9,461 nucleotides of DNA from JAYTJL01 sp043731125 (GCA_043731125.1 JAYTJL010000027.1:1-9461); one strand, 5' to 3'; counted from the first letter of the stretch, positions 1 to 6,442 are shown. Numbers and translations are program-made. The notes: generated by a model from the sequence alone, not told the origin.

Positions 1-369
1 CCAGTCAGCTGGGTTAGGGAGTCCGTATTTTATAGTTGTGTTTCCTGCCCACGTAGCCCAAAGTGCATAGCCAATGGTAGTTACGGCGGCTAGTACATAC
101 AACTCTCCTGCACGTAGCCACATTCTTCCAAAAATGTATTTAGCTCCCCTTGTAATTCGTCTGCGGTAGACTATCCCTAGTAAAATACCGGACAAAAAGA
201 AAAAACCTTCCGCTGCTGACACAAATAGTCGTCCACGGCCGGTGAAATAGTCGAAGACACTCGGGTAAAGTTCAATATGGTCAATCAGCATAATAGCCAA
301 CATCAGACCCCTTAGAATGTCAAAGGCTGCGATTCTGGAAATATGTGGTGCACTGTTTCTTAGCTTCAA
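1..369 (-). CDS. OpgC-like / acyltransferase-type multi-pass membrane protein (N-terminal 123 codons, runs off the left edge)
   Basis: This frame is open from a TTG at 369-367 to the window edge, so the C-terminus is missing. The start reads MKLRNSAPHISRIAAFD, followed by DILRG (residues 17-21), a hydrophobic stretch ending in DH (30-31), then EGFFFLSG (54-61) and another hydrophobic segment near 88-108. The pattern of D..RG, a short membrane helix with DH, and E.F.FLSG is what I recognise from the OpgC family and related membrane acyltransferases, which move acyl groups such as succinyl onto periplasmic or surface glycans. The TTG overlaps the stop of the upstream ligase by 4 nt (TTGA), so the two are probably cotranscribed and translationally coupled. 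A weak AGAG lies 11 nt before the TTG. The family call rests on motifs in the first third only; the acceptor and acyl donor are unknown. Confidence 0.7.
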   Translation of the reverse strand, partial: MKLRNSAPHISRIAAFDILRGLMLAIMLIDHIELYPSVFDYFTGRGRLFVSAAEGFFFLSGILLGIVYRRRITRGAKYIFGRMWLRAGELYVLAAVTTIGYALWATWAGNTTIKYGLPNPADW

Positions 370-1772
370 ACTGTTATCAACTCTTTTAATTTAAGGATAC
401 TTGGTTTGCCCGTAGCTGTTCTTGGCAAACTCTCCAGCCTAATTACTTTATCAGCCCTCCAGGCGAATAATAAATTACTTTTGCTATATTCATTGAGCTC
501 TTCATCTGTAATATTGCCGACAATAAAATACACCAAAGTGTCGTTCAAATTACGTTCGTCAGGGTGCCCCATTACGTAGACTTCTTGTATTTTTGGATGC
601 TTAAGCAGTGCCCACTCAACGTCTCGCGGCGATATGGTATAGCCAAACTTTCTAATTTTTTCTTGAAGTCTGCCTTTCAAGAATACCTGCTTGCCGTCTA
701 GTGTTGCTATATCCCCAGTGCGCCACCATCCATCGTCTGTAAAACCAGCACGTGTAGCGGTCGAATTATGATAGTACCCTGGGAAAACGCCAGCTGATTT
801 GATTAGTAATTCATGGTCGGTTGAAAGCTTTGCCCTAACTCCTGGCAAGAGTTGCCCGGGAGATCCTGGCTTAGGGTTATCTAACGAGTTTGCGGCTATT
901 CTGCCAGCTTCTGAAGACCCGTAGGCCTCAACCACTTCTACACCAAACTTATCTTTGAATTGACGCCAGTTGTCAGGAGGTAGGGGACCGCTACCAGAAA
1001 TCATCAATCTAATTTTGGAGAGATTGTATTTTTTTGAAGGGTTTTTTTCTGCAAAGATTAGCATTTCCTGATAGGCAAATGGAACATGCGTAAATAAACT
1101 TATTTTTCCGCTGGAGAGTGCTGTTAGAGTGGCTAGCGGGTCAAACCAGTCCTGCAGATACATTGTGTTGCCGTGATATATGCTACCGCTTAGCCCCATT
1201 ACTAGTCCATACCAATGAGACAATCTAAGAGAGACTAAAATAGTATCCTTAGAAGCCCAATTCCAGACACTCGAACATGTTTCTATTGTCCAAATATGGT
1301 TTGCATGTGTATTGGGTACTGCTTTTGGACGCCCGGTAGTGCCGGAGGTAAACAATAAAGATGCAATTTGTTTGTTGGCAGGTAAACGAAGTGGACGATA
1401 ATTAGCCGGCTCCGGAAGAGCTAATACATTTTGGTAATCGTAACAATTCTTCAAGCTGGATTTATGAAGAGCGATTACTAACCTTGGCTTTATTTGCTTC
1501 ACGATGGCGTCGATTTCTAGTTGTTTATAGCTGGTATCGATAGGCATCGCAATATGGCCGAGCTTTAATATTGCTAAGTAGACTACAACGTACTCCCAAC
1601 TGTTAGGCATGAGTAGGCCGATAACTTGTTGAGTTTTGGCTTTCGGCCCAGTTAGCGTCGCTAGTTTGCCGGCAAAATCGTCAACTTCCAAGGCAAGTTC
1701 TTGCCAGGTGAGTGTTTTGTCTTCAATCTCCAAAGCCAGTTTGGCTGGTACGGTAGCGGCATTGTAGTCCAA
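366..1772 (-). CDS. AMP-binding (ANL superfamily) acyl/aryl-CoA ligase-type adenylating enzyme
   Basis: The enzyme should adenylate a carboxylic acid with ATP and transfer it to a thiol (CoA or a carrier protein). With the TTG at 1772 as residue 1, the family signatures appear in order: TSGTTGRPK (142-150, phosphate-binding loop), YGSSEAG (284-290; the usual YG.TE reads SE here), the RTGD motif (351-354), KGRLQEKIRKFGYTISP (366-382, hinge) and PRTATGK (450-456) with the conserved C-terminal lysine K456. At 468 aa it is slightly shorter than most members (about 500-550), mainly at the N-terminus. No carrier-protein domain is fused. The start is uncertain: the TTG has no well-placed Shine-Dalgarno, while an in-frame ATA at 1799-1797 has an ideal one and would add nine residues (MKKTHLSDY). 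The gene diverges from the carboxypeptidase and overlaps the downstream OpgC-like gene by 4 nt. Substrate cannot be read from sequence; fatty, short-chain or amino acids are all possible. Confidence 0.88.
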   Translation of the reverse strand: MDYNAATVPAKLALEIEDKTLTWQELALEVDDFAGKLATLTGPKAKTQQVIGLLMPNSWEYVVVYLAILKLGHIAMPIDTSYKQLEIDAIVKQIKPRLVIALHKSSLKNCYDYQNVLALPEPANYRPLRLPANKQIASLLFTSGTTGRPKAVPNTHANHIWTIETCSSVWNWASKDTILVSLRLSHWYGLVMGLSGSIYHGNTMYLQDWFDPLATLTALSSGKISLFTHVPFAYQEMLIFAEKNPSKKYNLSKIRLMISGSGPLPPDNWRQFKDKFGVEVVEAYGSSEAGRIAANSLDNPKPGSPGQLLPGVRAKLSTDHELLIKSAGVFPGYYHNSTATRAGFTDDGWWRTGDIATLDGKQVFLKGRLQEKIRKFGYTISPRDVEWALLKHPKIQEVYVMGHPDERNLNDTLVYFIVGNITDEELNEYSKSNLLFAWRADKVIRLESLPRTATGKPSILKLKELITV

Positions 1773-1805
1773 GTAGTCGCTAAGATGTGTCTTCTTTATT
1801 GCTGT

Positions 1806-1825
1806 CTCCCAGGGTAGAACACCCT
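1806..1825 (-). promoter_or_regulatory. Shine-Dalgarno and adjoining small hairpin in the ligase leader
   Basis: On the minus strand, GGGAG (1810-1806) lies 6 nt before an ATA at 1799-1797 that is in frame with the ligase, but 33 nt before the TTG at 1772. Directly upstream is the inverted repeat AGGGT-gttct-ACCCT (1825-1811), whose 3' arm touches the Shine-Dalgarno. The spacing argues that translation starts at the ATA. The dyad could be an RNA hairpin influencing ribosome access or a protein-binding site, since it also covers the -35 region of the divergent gene. Both roles are inference. Confidence 0.45.
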
Positions 1826-1841
1826 TTTAGCGCACATGTCT

Positions 1842-1854
1842 TGATATAATTATA
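1842..1854. promoter_or_regulatory. Divergent promoter with a palindromic -10 element (TATAATTATA)
   Basis: TATAAT at 1845-1850 on the plus strand is preceded by TG plus one base (1842-1844), making an extended -10. The reverse complement also reads TATAAT at 1854-1849 because 1845-1854 is a perfect 10-bp palindrome. The plus-strand start would be about 1856, the A of the carboxypeptidase ATG. The minus-strand start would be near 1842, giving the ligase a leader of about 43 nt. No good -35 hexamer is visible in either direction; the plus strand can rely on its extended -10. A single symmetric -10 driving both genes is inferred from sequence only. Confidence 0.6.
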
Positions 1855-1855
1855 G

Positions 1856-2689
1856 ATGATGGTAAATACCAAAAAAACAAAAAGATATAAAAAACAGATT
1901 CCAACTTCCCGATTTATTCTGATTACGGCAGTATTTCTCACGCTTGTCGGGCTGTTGTTCTGGCTATTTTCTGGGTCTGACAACAGTCATACGCTGGTGT
2001 CAGACAATAAGCCCCGCCCTCAAATGTCTGGTTCCTCAGAGGTGGCTAATTTAGCAGTAGCTGATATGTATCCAACCGATGAAGCAGACAGTCTCTGGGC
2101 AGTTGTCAATAAAGGTAGGTCTTTGCCGACTGGTTATGCGCCGGCGGACCTAACCAACCCAGACATTCCGCTGACTGGTTCGGCTACCTCGGATAATATG
2201 AAGTTGCGCCGAGACGCTGCGGGCGCTTTGGCTGAAATGTCGAAGGCCGCCAATGTAAATGGTATTGGGATACGCCTGACGAGTGGTTATAGGTCGTATG
2301 CCACGCAAGCGTCGGTGTATGCCCAAAATGCAGCAACTCAAGGACAAGCTGAAGCCGATAAGACTAGCGCCCACCCTGGCCACAGCGAACATCAAACCGG
2401 TCTAGCAGTAGACGTTGAGCCATTAACTGGACAATGTAGTCTAAGTCAGTGCTTTGCAACCACGCCTGAGGGCGTATGGCTGAGCCAGCACGCTCACGAG
2501 TATGGTTTCATTGTGCGATATCAGGACGACAAAGTAACCCAGACTGGCTATAGCTACGAGCCTTGGCACCTGAGGTTCGTAGGTAAGGACCTAGCAGCCC
2601 AGCTCTACCAGAGCAAAAAAACCATGGAGGAGCATTTTGGGTTGGACTACCACACTACTTACCCAAAGACTACGGTGCAACTGCGTTAG
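1856..2689 (+). CDS. Membrane-anchored VanY-type D-alanyl-D-alanine carboxypeptidase (peptidase M15B)
   Basis: This zinc peptidase family removes the terminal D-Ala from peptidoglycan stem peptides outside the membrane. A basic N-terminus (residues 5-15) and one hydrophobic segment (about 20-38) with no obvious signal cleavage site suggest a type II membrane anchor. A low-complexity linker follows to about residue 75. The catalytic domain covers roughly 80-255: SGYRS (143-147), the SxHxxGxAxD motif (S177, H179, G182, D186) and EPWHLR (235-240). H179, D186 and H238 are the expected zinc ligands and E235 the catalytic acid, so the active site looks intact. C194 and C199 could form a disulfide. 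There are two tandem ATGs (1856 and 1859) and no Shine-Dalgarno; the -10 element lies only 5 nt upstream, so the message is probably leaderless. It could also act on crosslinked or foreign peptidoglycan. Resistance to vancomycin is not implied, since no vanHAX-type genes are present. Confidence 0.9.
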   Translation: MMVNTKKTKRYKKQIPTSRFILITAVFLTLVGLLFWLFSGSDNSHTLVSDNKPRPQMSGSSEVANLAVADMYPTDEADSLWAVVNKGRSLPTGYAPADLTNPDIPLTGSATSDNMKLRRDAAGALAEMSKAANVNGIGIRLTSGYRSYATQASVYAQNAATQGQAEADKTSAHPGHSEHQTGLAVDVEPLTGQCSLSQCFATTPEGVWLSQHAHEYGFIVRYQDDKVTQTGYSYEPWHLRFVGKDLAAQLYQSKKTMEEHFGLDYHTTYPKTTVQLR

Positions 2690-2710
2690 CTTAACAACCA
2701 AATTAGCGCA
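2682..2710 (+). terminator. Weak hairpin at the end of the carboxypeptidase gene
   Basis: TGCGTTAG (2682-2689), which contains the stop codon, can pair with TTAGCGCA (2703-2710) over 8 bp including two G-U pairs, with a 13-nt loop. ATATTTT follows immediately. This could be a weak intrinsic terminator separating the gene from the atp operon, but the stem is marginal, the loop long and the T tract broken. Confidence 0.3.
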
Positions 2711-2715
2711 ATATT

Positions 2716-2789
2716 TTGGACAAACCTCTAAGAAGAGACTATACTGTTAGGTAAATGCACTTGGGTGTGAAAATAACGACCACTAATAT
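2716..2789 (+). promoter_or_regulatory. Promoter region of the ATP synthase operon (two candidate promoters)
   Basis: The better candidate is TTGGAC (2716-2721), an 18-nt spacer and TATACT (2740-2745), with a start expected near 2752 and a leader of about 86 nt before atpB. A second candidate is TTGGGT (2761-2766), a 17-nt spacer and TAATAT (2784-2789), with a start near 2796. Both match the sigma70-type consensus moderately. The position between an upstream gene end and the first atp gene supports an operon promoter here; which one is used cannot be decided from sequence. Confidence 0.5.
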
Positions 2790-2837
2790 ATTGACGGCCG
2801 GCACTAACACTGAGTCTCGTTCGAAGGACACAAAAAC

Positions 2838-3665
2838 ATGCTAAGACTACTTGCTGTATCAGCAGAACCTTTGACTGCTGATAGGCTGTACTCATTTGGT
2901 CCAATTGATATCACAAACTCTATGCTCTACGGTGTTATTACTGCGGCTGTGCTTCTGGTGGTGTTAATTTCGGCAGCAAAGCTTTCACAGCTACACCCCA
3001 TGTCACGACTAGCCTACTATGTTGAGTTGTTAGTCGATAGTATTTGGGGCGTTGCCATGGACAGTTTTGGTAGCCGTAAGAGAGCTCTCAAGCACTTACC
3101 TCTATTGGTAGCGTTATTTGTTTTTATCTTGGCCTGGAATCTATCCGGCCTCATCCCCGGAGTCGGCAGCATTACCGCCACCGTAGAAGGCGAGGAAGTA
3201 TCGCTACTCAGAGCTTTCACTACTGACTTGAACGCCACGCTGGCTCTAGCGATCCTCACCATCGGAACGGTTCAATTCTACGCCCTCAAAGAGCTAGGTC
3301 TGAAGGGACACTTCAAGCATTATTTTAGCGACAAGCCCTGGAAGCCCGGTAACTTCTTGCTCGGAATGATGGAAGTCTTTAGTGATGTACTGCGAATTGT
3401 TACTTTGTCCATGAGGCTGTTTGGTGTGATATATGCTGGCGAAGTGTTGATCCATACCATTGCACAGCTAACGGGCAACTTAGCCTGGTTTGCGACGGTA
3501 CCTGTAATATTCTTGGAAATTTTCTTCTCAACAATCCAGGCCTACGTTTTTATGATGCTGACGACCACTTACCTTGCCATGGCGACCGCCCACGAGGACT
3601 CCCATGAGGAAGTTGAGGTGGTCAGCAGTAAGCAGAGCAAGAATTTGAGTCCTGCTCACAGTTAA
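2838..3665 (+). CDS. atpB: ATP synthase Fo subunit a
   Basis: Subunit a forms the two proton half-channels next to the c ring. The 275-aa protein has about five to six hydrophobic segments and the family landmarks in order: GPIDITNSMLY (21-31), NLSGLIPG (101-108), TTDLNATLALA (128-138), RLFGVIYAGE (193-202) and the last helix with EIFFSTIQAY (227-236). R193 corresponds to the essential channel arginine (E. coli R210), E202 to E219, E227 to the H245 position, and Q234 to Q252. The residue matching E. coli N214 is V197 here. The C-terminal tail from about 252 is hydrophilic and rich in Glu, His and Ser. The start is supported by AAGGA at 2824-2828, 9 nt before the ATG. This is the first gene of the operon, and no atpI-type gene precedes it in the window. 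Confidence 0.95.
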   Translation: MLRLLAVSAEPLTADRLYSFGPIDITNSMLYGVITAAVLLVVLISAAKLSQLHPMSRLAYYVELLVDSIWGVAMDSFGSRKRALKHLPLLVALFVFILAWNLSGLIPGVGSITATVEGEEVSLLRAFTTDLNATLALAILTIGTVQFYALKELGLKGHFKHYFSDKPWKPGNFLLGMMEVFSDVLRIVTLSMRLFGVIYAGEVLIHTIAQLTGNLAWFATVPVIFLEIFFSTIQAYVFMMLTTTYLAMATAHEDSHEEVEVVSSKQSKNLSPAHS

Positions 3666-3693
3666 ATAATGCAAATTAAGTAAGGAGAATTAT

Positions 3694-3912
3694 ATGGAAA
3701 ATGTAGACCCGTCACTAGTAAAAGGACTGGCTATCGGTCTTGGTGCAATCGGCCCAGCAATTGGTGTAGGCCTAATTGGTTCAGCAGCAGTTAATGCTAT
3801 TGGTCGCAACCCAGAAGTCCAGAGCAAAGTTCTATCAACCGCCTTTATTATGGCTGGGCTGGTAGATGCAGTCTTGGCATTTGTACTACTAATTGTTTTT
3901 ACAACCTCATAA
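3694..3912 (+). CDS. atpE: ATP synthase Fo subunit c (proton-binding ring subunit)
   Basis: This is a 72-aa helical hairpin, typical in length for the family. Helix 1 carries the glycine-rich packing motif (G15, G17, G20, G24, G26, G29) with a proline at 21, the polar loop is RNP (38-40), and helix 2 has the ion-binding carboxylate as D58 in AGLVDAV. An Asp at that site, and the lack of a helix-1 Gln as found in Na+-translocating rings, indicate proton coupling. No signal peptide is present. A strong AAGGAG (3682-3687) stands 6 nt before the ATG, the best ribosome site of the operon's early genes, which fits the need for many c copies per complex. It lies 28 nt after atpB. Confidence 0.96.
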   Translation: MENVDPSLVKGLAIGLGAIGPAIGVGLIGSAAVNAIGRNPEVQSKVLSTAFIMAGLVDAVLAFVLLIVFTTS

Positions 3913-3927
3913 GTAGAGAACATCACA

Positions 3928-4470
3928 TTGTTAGTATTAAATAAAACATTTGCAGAGAGCGTCCACGTTGAGAGTAGCGGTGGCATCTCAGCGCTAGGTC
4001 TGAATTTCAAAGCATTTCTATTCCAGCTAATAGCTTTCGTAATAGTGCTTGTTGTACTAAAAAAATATGTCTTCCCGAAACTTATAGCTACGCTAGAAGC
4101 TAGGCGTGAGACGCTAGAAGAAAGCCTAATACAAGCAAAAAAAACAGAAGAAGCCTTAGCGAGTGCTGAGAAAAAAGCAACAGAAATATTGAATGAAGCT
4201 CGGTCACAGGCCGACACTTCGCTTAATGATGCCAAGAAGGTAGCCGTGCAAGTTGTTGCTAGTGCGGAGTTAGCTGCTACGCAGCGCGCTAAGCACATTA
4301 TTAATGACGCGGAGCTAAGCCTAGCCGATGAGCGAGAAAAACTGCGAAGCGAATTAAAAAGTGAGCTAGCAGAGTTAGTGGCCGTTGCTACTGAAAAAGT
4401 ACTAGAACGTAAAATCGACACCAAGACAGATATGCAAATAATTGCTGATGCGCTCAAGGAGACTAAATGA
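3928..4470 (+). CDS. atpF: ATP synthase Fo subunit b (peripheral stalk)
   Basis: Subunit b is the stator rod joining subunit a to the F1 head through delta. The 180-aa protein has one membrane helix at about 29-48, a short FPKLIATLEARRE segment, and then a long charged, Ala/Glu/Lys-rich helix to about 165 with coiled-coil character. Only one b gene is present, so the stalk is presumably a b homodimer. The start is a TTG at 3928, 15 nt after the atpE stop, with a weak AGAGA (3915-3919) 8 nt upstream. The N-terminal extension before the membrane helix is about 28 residues, longer than in E. coli b, so translation could begin later, but I see no better-placed start codon. The end overlaps the atpH start by 4 nt (ATGA). 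Confidence 0.93.
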   Translation: MLVLNKTFAESVHVESSGGISALGLNFKAFLFQLIAFVIVLVVLKKYVFPKLIATLEARRETLEESLIQAKKTEEALASAEKKATEILNEARSQADTSLNDAKKVAVQVVASAELAATQRAKHIINDAELSLADEREKLRSELKSELAELVAVATEKVLERKIDTKTDMQIIADALKETK

Positions 4471-4859
4471 ACAAACTGTCTCGTCGTTCGCTCTCCCGCT
4501 ACGCTGCACAGCAAATTGTTGCTGGCGAAAAGCCGGTTAATGTTGCAAAACAGATCGCTTCTGTGATGTTAACTGATGGTGGCATTGCCAATACCCATCT
4601 TTTGGTCAAAGATATCCTCTACGAACTCGAAGTAAGTGGACATATGAGCATTGCAAAGCTAACAACTGCGAGAGAGGTAACGCATGCCCTTCAGGATGAG
4701 TTTATCAAAACCGTCAAAGAGTCTTTAGGTGCATCAAAAGTAGAGCTAGAAACGGTCCAGGACCCAAGTCTTATAGGCGGATACAAACTGGAGACAGCAA
4801 CCAGGACCTGGGACATGACAATTAAGAAAAAATTATTACAACTGAAGGAGGCTTTCTGA
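4467..4859 (+). CDS. atpH: ATP synthase F1 subunit delta, short form
   Basis: Delta caps the alpha3beta3 head and binds subunit b. The call rests on position and on the C-terminal signature DPSLIGGYKLETATRTWD (99-116), which matches the family's DPSLIGG-type beta segment, followed by a terminal helix IKKKLLQLKEAF. The protein is only 130 aa against about 175-185 aa in most bacteria. The loss is in the N-terminal helical bundle, normally about 105 residues and here about 70 at most. The start is firm: AAGGAG (4456-4461) is 5 nt before the ATG, which overlaps the atpF stop, and no longer in-frame N-terminus is suggested. It ends by 1-nt overlap with atpA (TGATG). Confidence 0.9.
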   Translation: MNKLSRRSLSRYAAQQIVAGEKPVNVAKQIASVMLTDGGIANTHLLVKDILYELEVSGHMSIAKLTTAREVTHALQDEFIKTVKESLGASKVELETVQDPSLIGGYKLETATRTWDMTIKKKLLQLKEAF

Positions 4860-6400
4860 TGGCTACTGTTGATTTTGACGTTAAAGATTTATCAAATGAA
4901 GTAAAGAAGGCTATTGCTGGTCTGTCCAGTGTTAGTTCTCAGGGTGCTCAAGGTGTTGTTACTCGCGTTGGCGACGGAGTGGTGTGGATATATGGGCTAA
5001 GGGAGTGTGGTTTTTCAGAAATGATTGAGATTGAGGGCAGTAAAGGCAACGTTACGGCTTTTGCACTCAATTTATTAGAAGATGAAATAGGTGCCGTACT
5101 ACTTGGCGACGACCAAGAAGTTAAAGCGGGGGCCAAGGCTACACTGACAGGAGAAGTATTGTCTATCCCGGTTGGGCCAGAACTAGTCGGCCGCGTTGTA
5201 GATCCGCTTGGGCGGGCCTTGGATGGCAAATCAGAAATTGTTACTAAAGCTCGTGGACTGGTTGAAAACACTGCTCCGGGAGTAATCGAAAGAAAAAGCG
5301 TTCACGAACCGTTACTGACGGGTATTACCGCTATTGATGCAATGATACCGATTGGCCGTGGACAGCGGGAGCTCATTATTGGTGACAGACAGACCGGGAA
5401 GACCGCGATTGCAGTTGACACTATGATTAACCAAGCGAAGCAGAAAACAGGAGTTATTAACATATATGTGGCTATTGGTCAGAAAAATTCACGCGTTGCA
5501 CGGTTAGTTGAACGACTGAAGCGCGAAGGTGTTATGGACCAGTCTATCATCGTAGCTACCAGTGCGGCGGACCCTGCTAGTATGCAGTACCTTGCTCCAT
5601 ATTCTGGTGCAGCAATTGGTGAATGGTTTCGCGACAACAAAAAACACGCCCTCATCATCTATGACGACCTTTCCAAGCACGCGGTTGCCTACCGTCAAAT
5701 GAGCCTACTGTTGCGACGACCGCCGGGTCGCGAAGCCTACCCTGGAGACGTCTTCTATCTGCATTCACGTTTGCTGGAGAGATCTGCTAAATTGTCAGAT
5801 GACCTTGGCGGAGGAAGTCTAACTGCCCTGCCAATCATTGAAACTCAGGCTGGGGATGTTAGTGCATACATTCCAACGAATGTCATCTCTATCACCGACG
5901 GACAAATTTACCTAGAAACAGATCTGTTCTACCAAGGTATTAGGCCAGCCATTTCTGTTGGTCTGTCGGTGAGCCGTGTTGGTGGTGCAGCCCAGCCTCC
6001 AGCCACCAAGGCTGTTGCAGGTAGCATGCGACTAGACTTGGCTCAATTTAGAGAGCTTGCTGCATTTTCGCAGTTTTCTTCTGATTTGGATGCGGAAACT
6101 CAAGCCCGTCTTTCACGTGGACGACTGTTAACCGAATTTTTGAAGCAACCTCAATTTTCACCGCTATCAGTATGGCAGCAAGTAGCAATCATCATTGCTT
6201 CTACCGGTGGTGCGTTTGACGGCATGGATATTGAGCATGTTAAACCAGCTCAGGCAGCCCTGCTGGGTATTCTGGAACAAAAACACGCCAAGCTGGTTGA
6301 ATCTATTAATGGTAGCGACAAGCCAACCGACAAAATCAAAGCCGATATAGTGGAAGTCGCCTCTATGGTAGCTAAACAATACCAGGGAAGTAAGAAATGA
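4859..6400 (+). CDS. atpA: ATP synthase F1 subunit alpha
   Basis: Alpha forms the non-catalytic nucleotide sites and supplies the arginine finger to the catalytic beta sites. At 513 aa it is full length. The N-terminal beta-barrel spans about 28-98, the P-loop is GDRQTGKT (175-182), the Walker B strand is ALIIYDD (264-270), PPGREAYPGDVFYLHSRLLE covers 288-307, and SVSRVGGAAQ (370-379) contains the arginine finger R373. The C-terminal helical domain follows from about 385. The start is supported by AAGGAGG (4845-4851), 7 nt before the ATG and lying inside the end of atpH, so the two are coupled. The C-terminal tail ends in a basic QGSKK. The stop codon sits in the loop of a hairpin. Confidence 0.98.
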   Translation: MATVDFDVKDLSNEVKKAIAGLSSVSSQGAQGVVTRVGDGVVWIYGLRECGFSEMIEIEGSKGNVTAFALNLLEDEIGAVLLGDDQEVKAGAKATLTGEVLSIPVGPELVGRVVDPLGRALDGKSEIVTKARGLVENTAPGVIERKSVHEPLLTGITAIDAMIPIGRGQRELIIGDRQTGKTAIAVDTMINQAKQKTGVINIYVAIGQKNSRVARLVERLKREGVMDQSIIVATSAADPASMQYLAPYSGAAIGEWFRDNKKHALIIYDDLSKHAVAYRQMSLLLRRPPGREAYPGDVFYLHSRLLERSAKLSDDLGGGSLTALPIIETQAGDVSAYIPTNVISITDGQIYLETDLFYQGIRPAISVGLSVSRVGGAAQPPATKAVAGSMRLDLAQFRELAAFSQFSSDLDAETQARLSRGRLLTEFLKQPQFSPLSVWQQVAIIIASTGGAFDGMDIEHVKPAQAALLGILEQKHAKLVESINGSDKPTDKIKADIVEVASMVAKQYQGSKK

Positions 6401-6415
6401 TATTTTTTTACTTCC
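6386..6415 (+). other. Hairpin with the atpA stop codon in its loop
   Basis: GGAAGTAAGAAA (6386-6397) pairs with TTTTTTACTTCC (6404-6415) over 12 bp, with one G-U and eight perfect outer base pairs. The 6-nt loop contains the TGA of atpA. The T run is part of the 3' arm and no T tract follows, so it is not a classical intrinsic terminator. It could protect the atpA 3' end, mark an RNA processing point, or reduce read-through to atpG. Structure is seen in sequence; role is inferred. Confidence 0.55.
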
Positions 6416-6442
6416 AGCCATCAGCTAACAGCCATCAGCCAC
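6415..6442 (+). repeat. Four tandem heptamers (CAGCCAT-type) between atpA and atpG
   Basis: Four consecutive 7-nt units read CAGCCAT, CAGCTAA, CAGCCAT and CAGCCAC, giving an 11-bp direct repeat CAGCCATCAGC at 6415-6425 and 6429-6439. The second unit also forms an inverted repeat with the following bases: TCAGCTA (6421-6427) with TAGCTGA (6443-6449). The repeat fills most of the 70-nt gap before atpG. Function unknown. Confidence 0.7.

Noticed and set aside
1856..2689. Vancomycin-resistance cluster based on the VanY-type gene
   Set aside because: No vanH, vanA, vanX or VanRS-type genes are present; VanY-type M15B peptidases commonly serve in ordinary wall maintenance.
2791..2819. TTGACG at 2791-2796 as a -35 element for atpB
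   Set aside because: No acceptable -10 hexamer occurs 16-18 nt downstream (about GTCTCG), and two better promoter candidates lie upstream.
3690..4514. Long open frame of about 274 codons on the minus strand opposite atpE and atpF
   Set aside because: It is a Ser/Ala-rich mirror of the helical b and c subunit codons, has no recognisable domain, and lies wholly opposite well-supported genes.
6401..6410. T run after atpA as an intrinsic terminator
   Set aside because: The T bases form the 3' arm of the stop-codon hairpin and no further T tract follows; the operon must also continue to atpG, atpD and atpC.
6415..6442. Tandem repeat as a CRISPR array
   Set aside because: Units are 7 nt and contiguous with no spacers.
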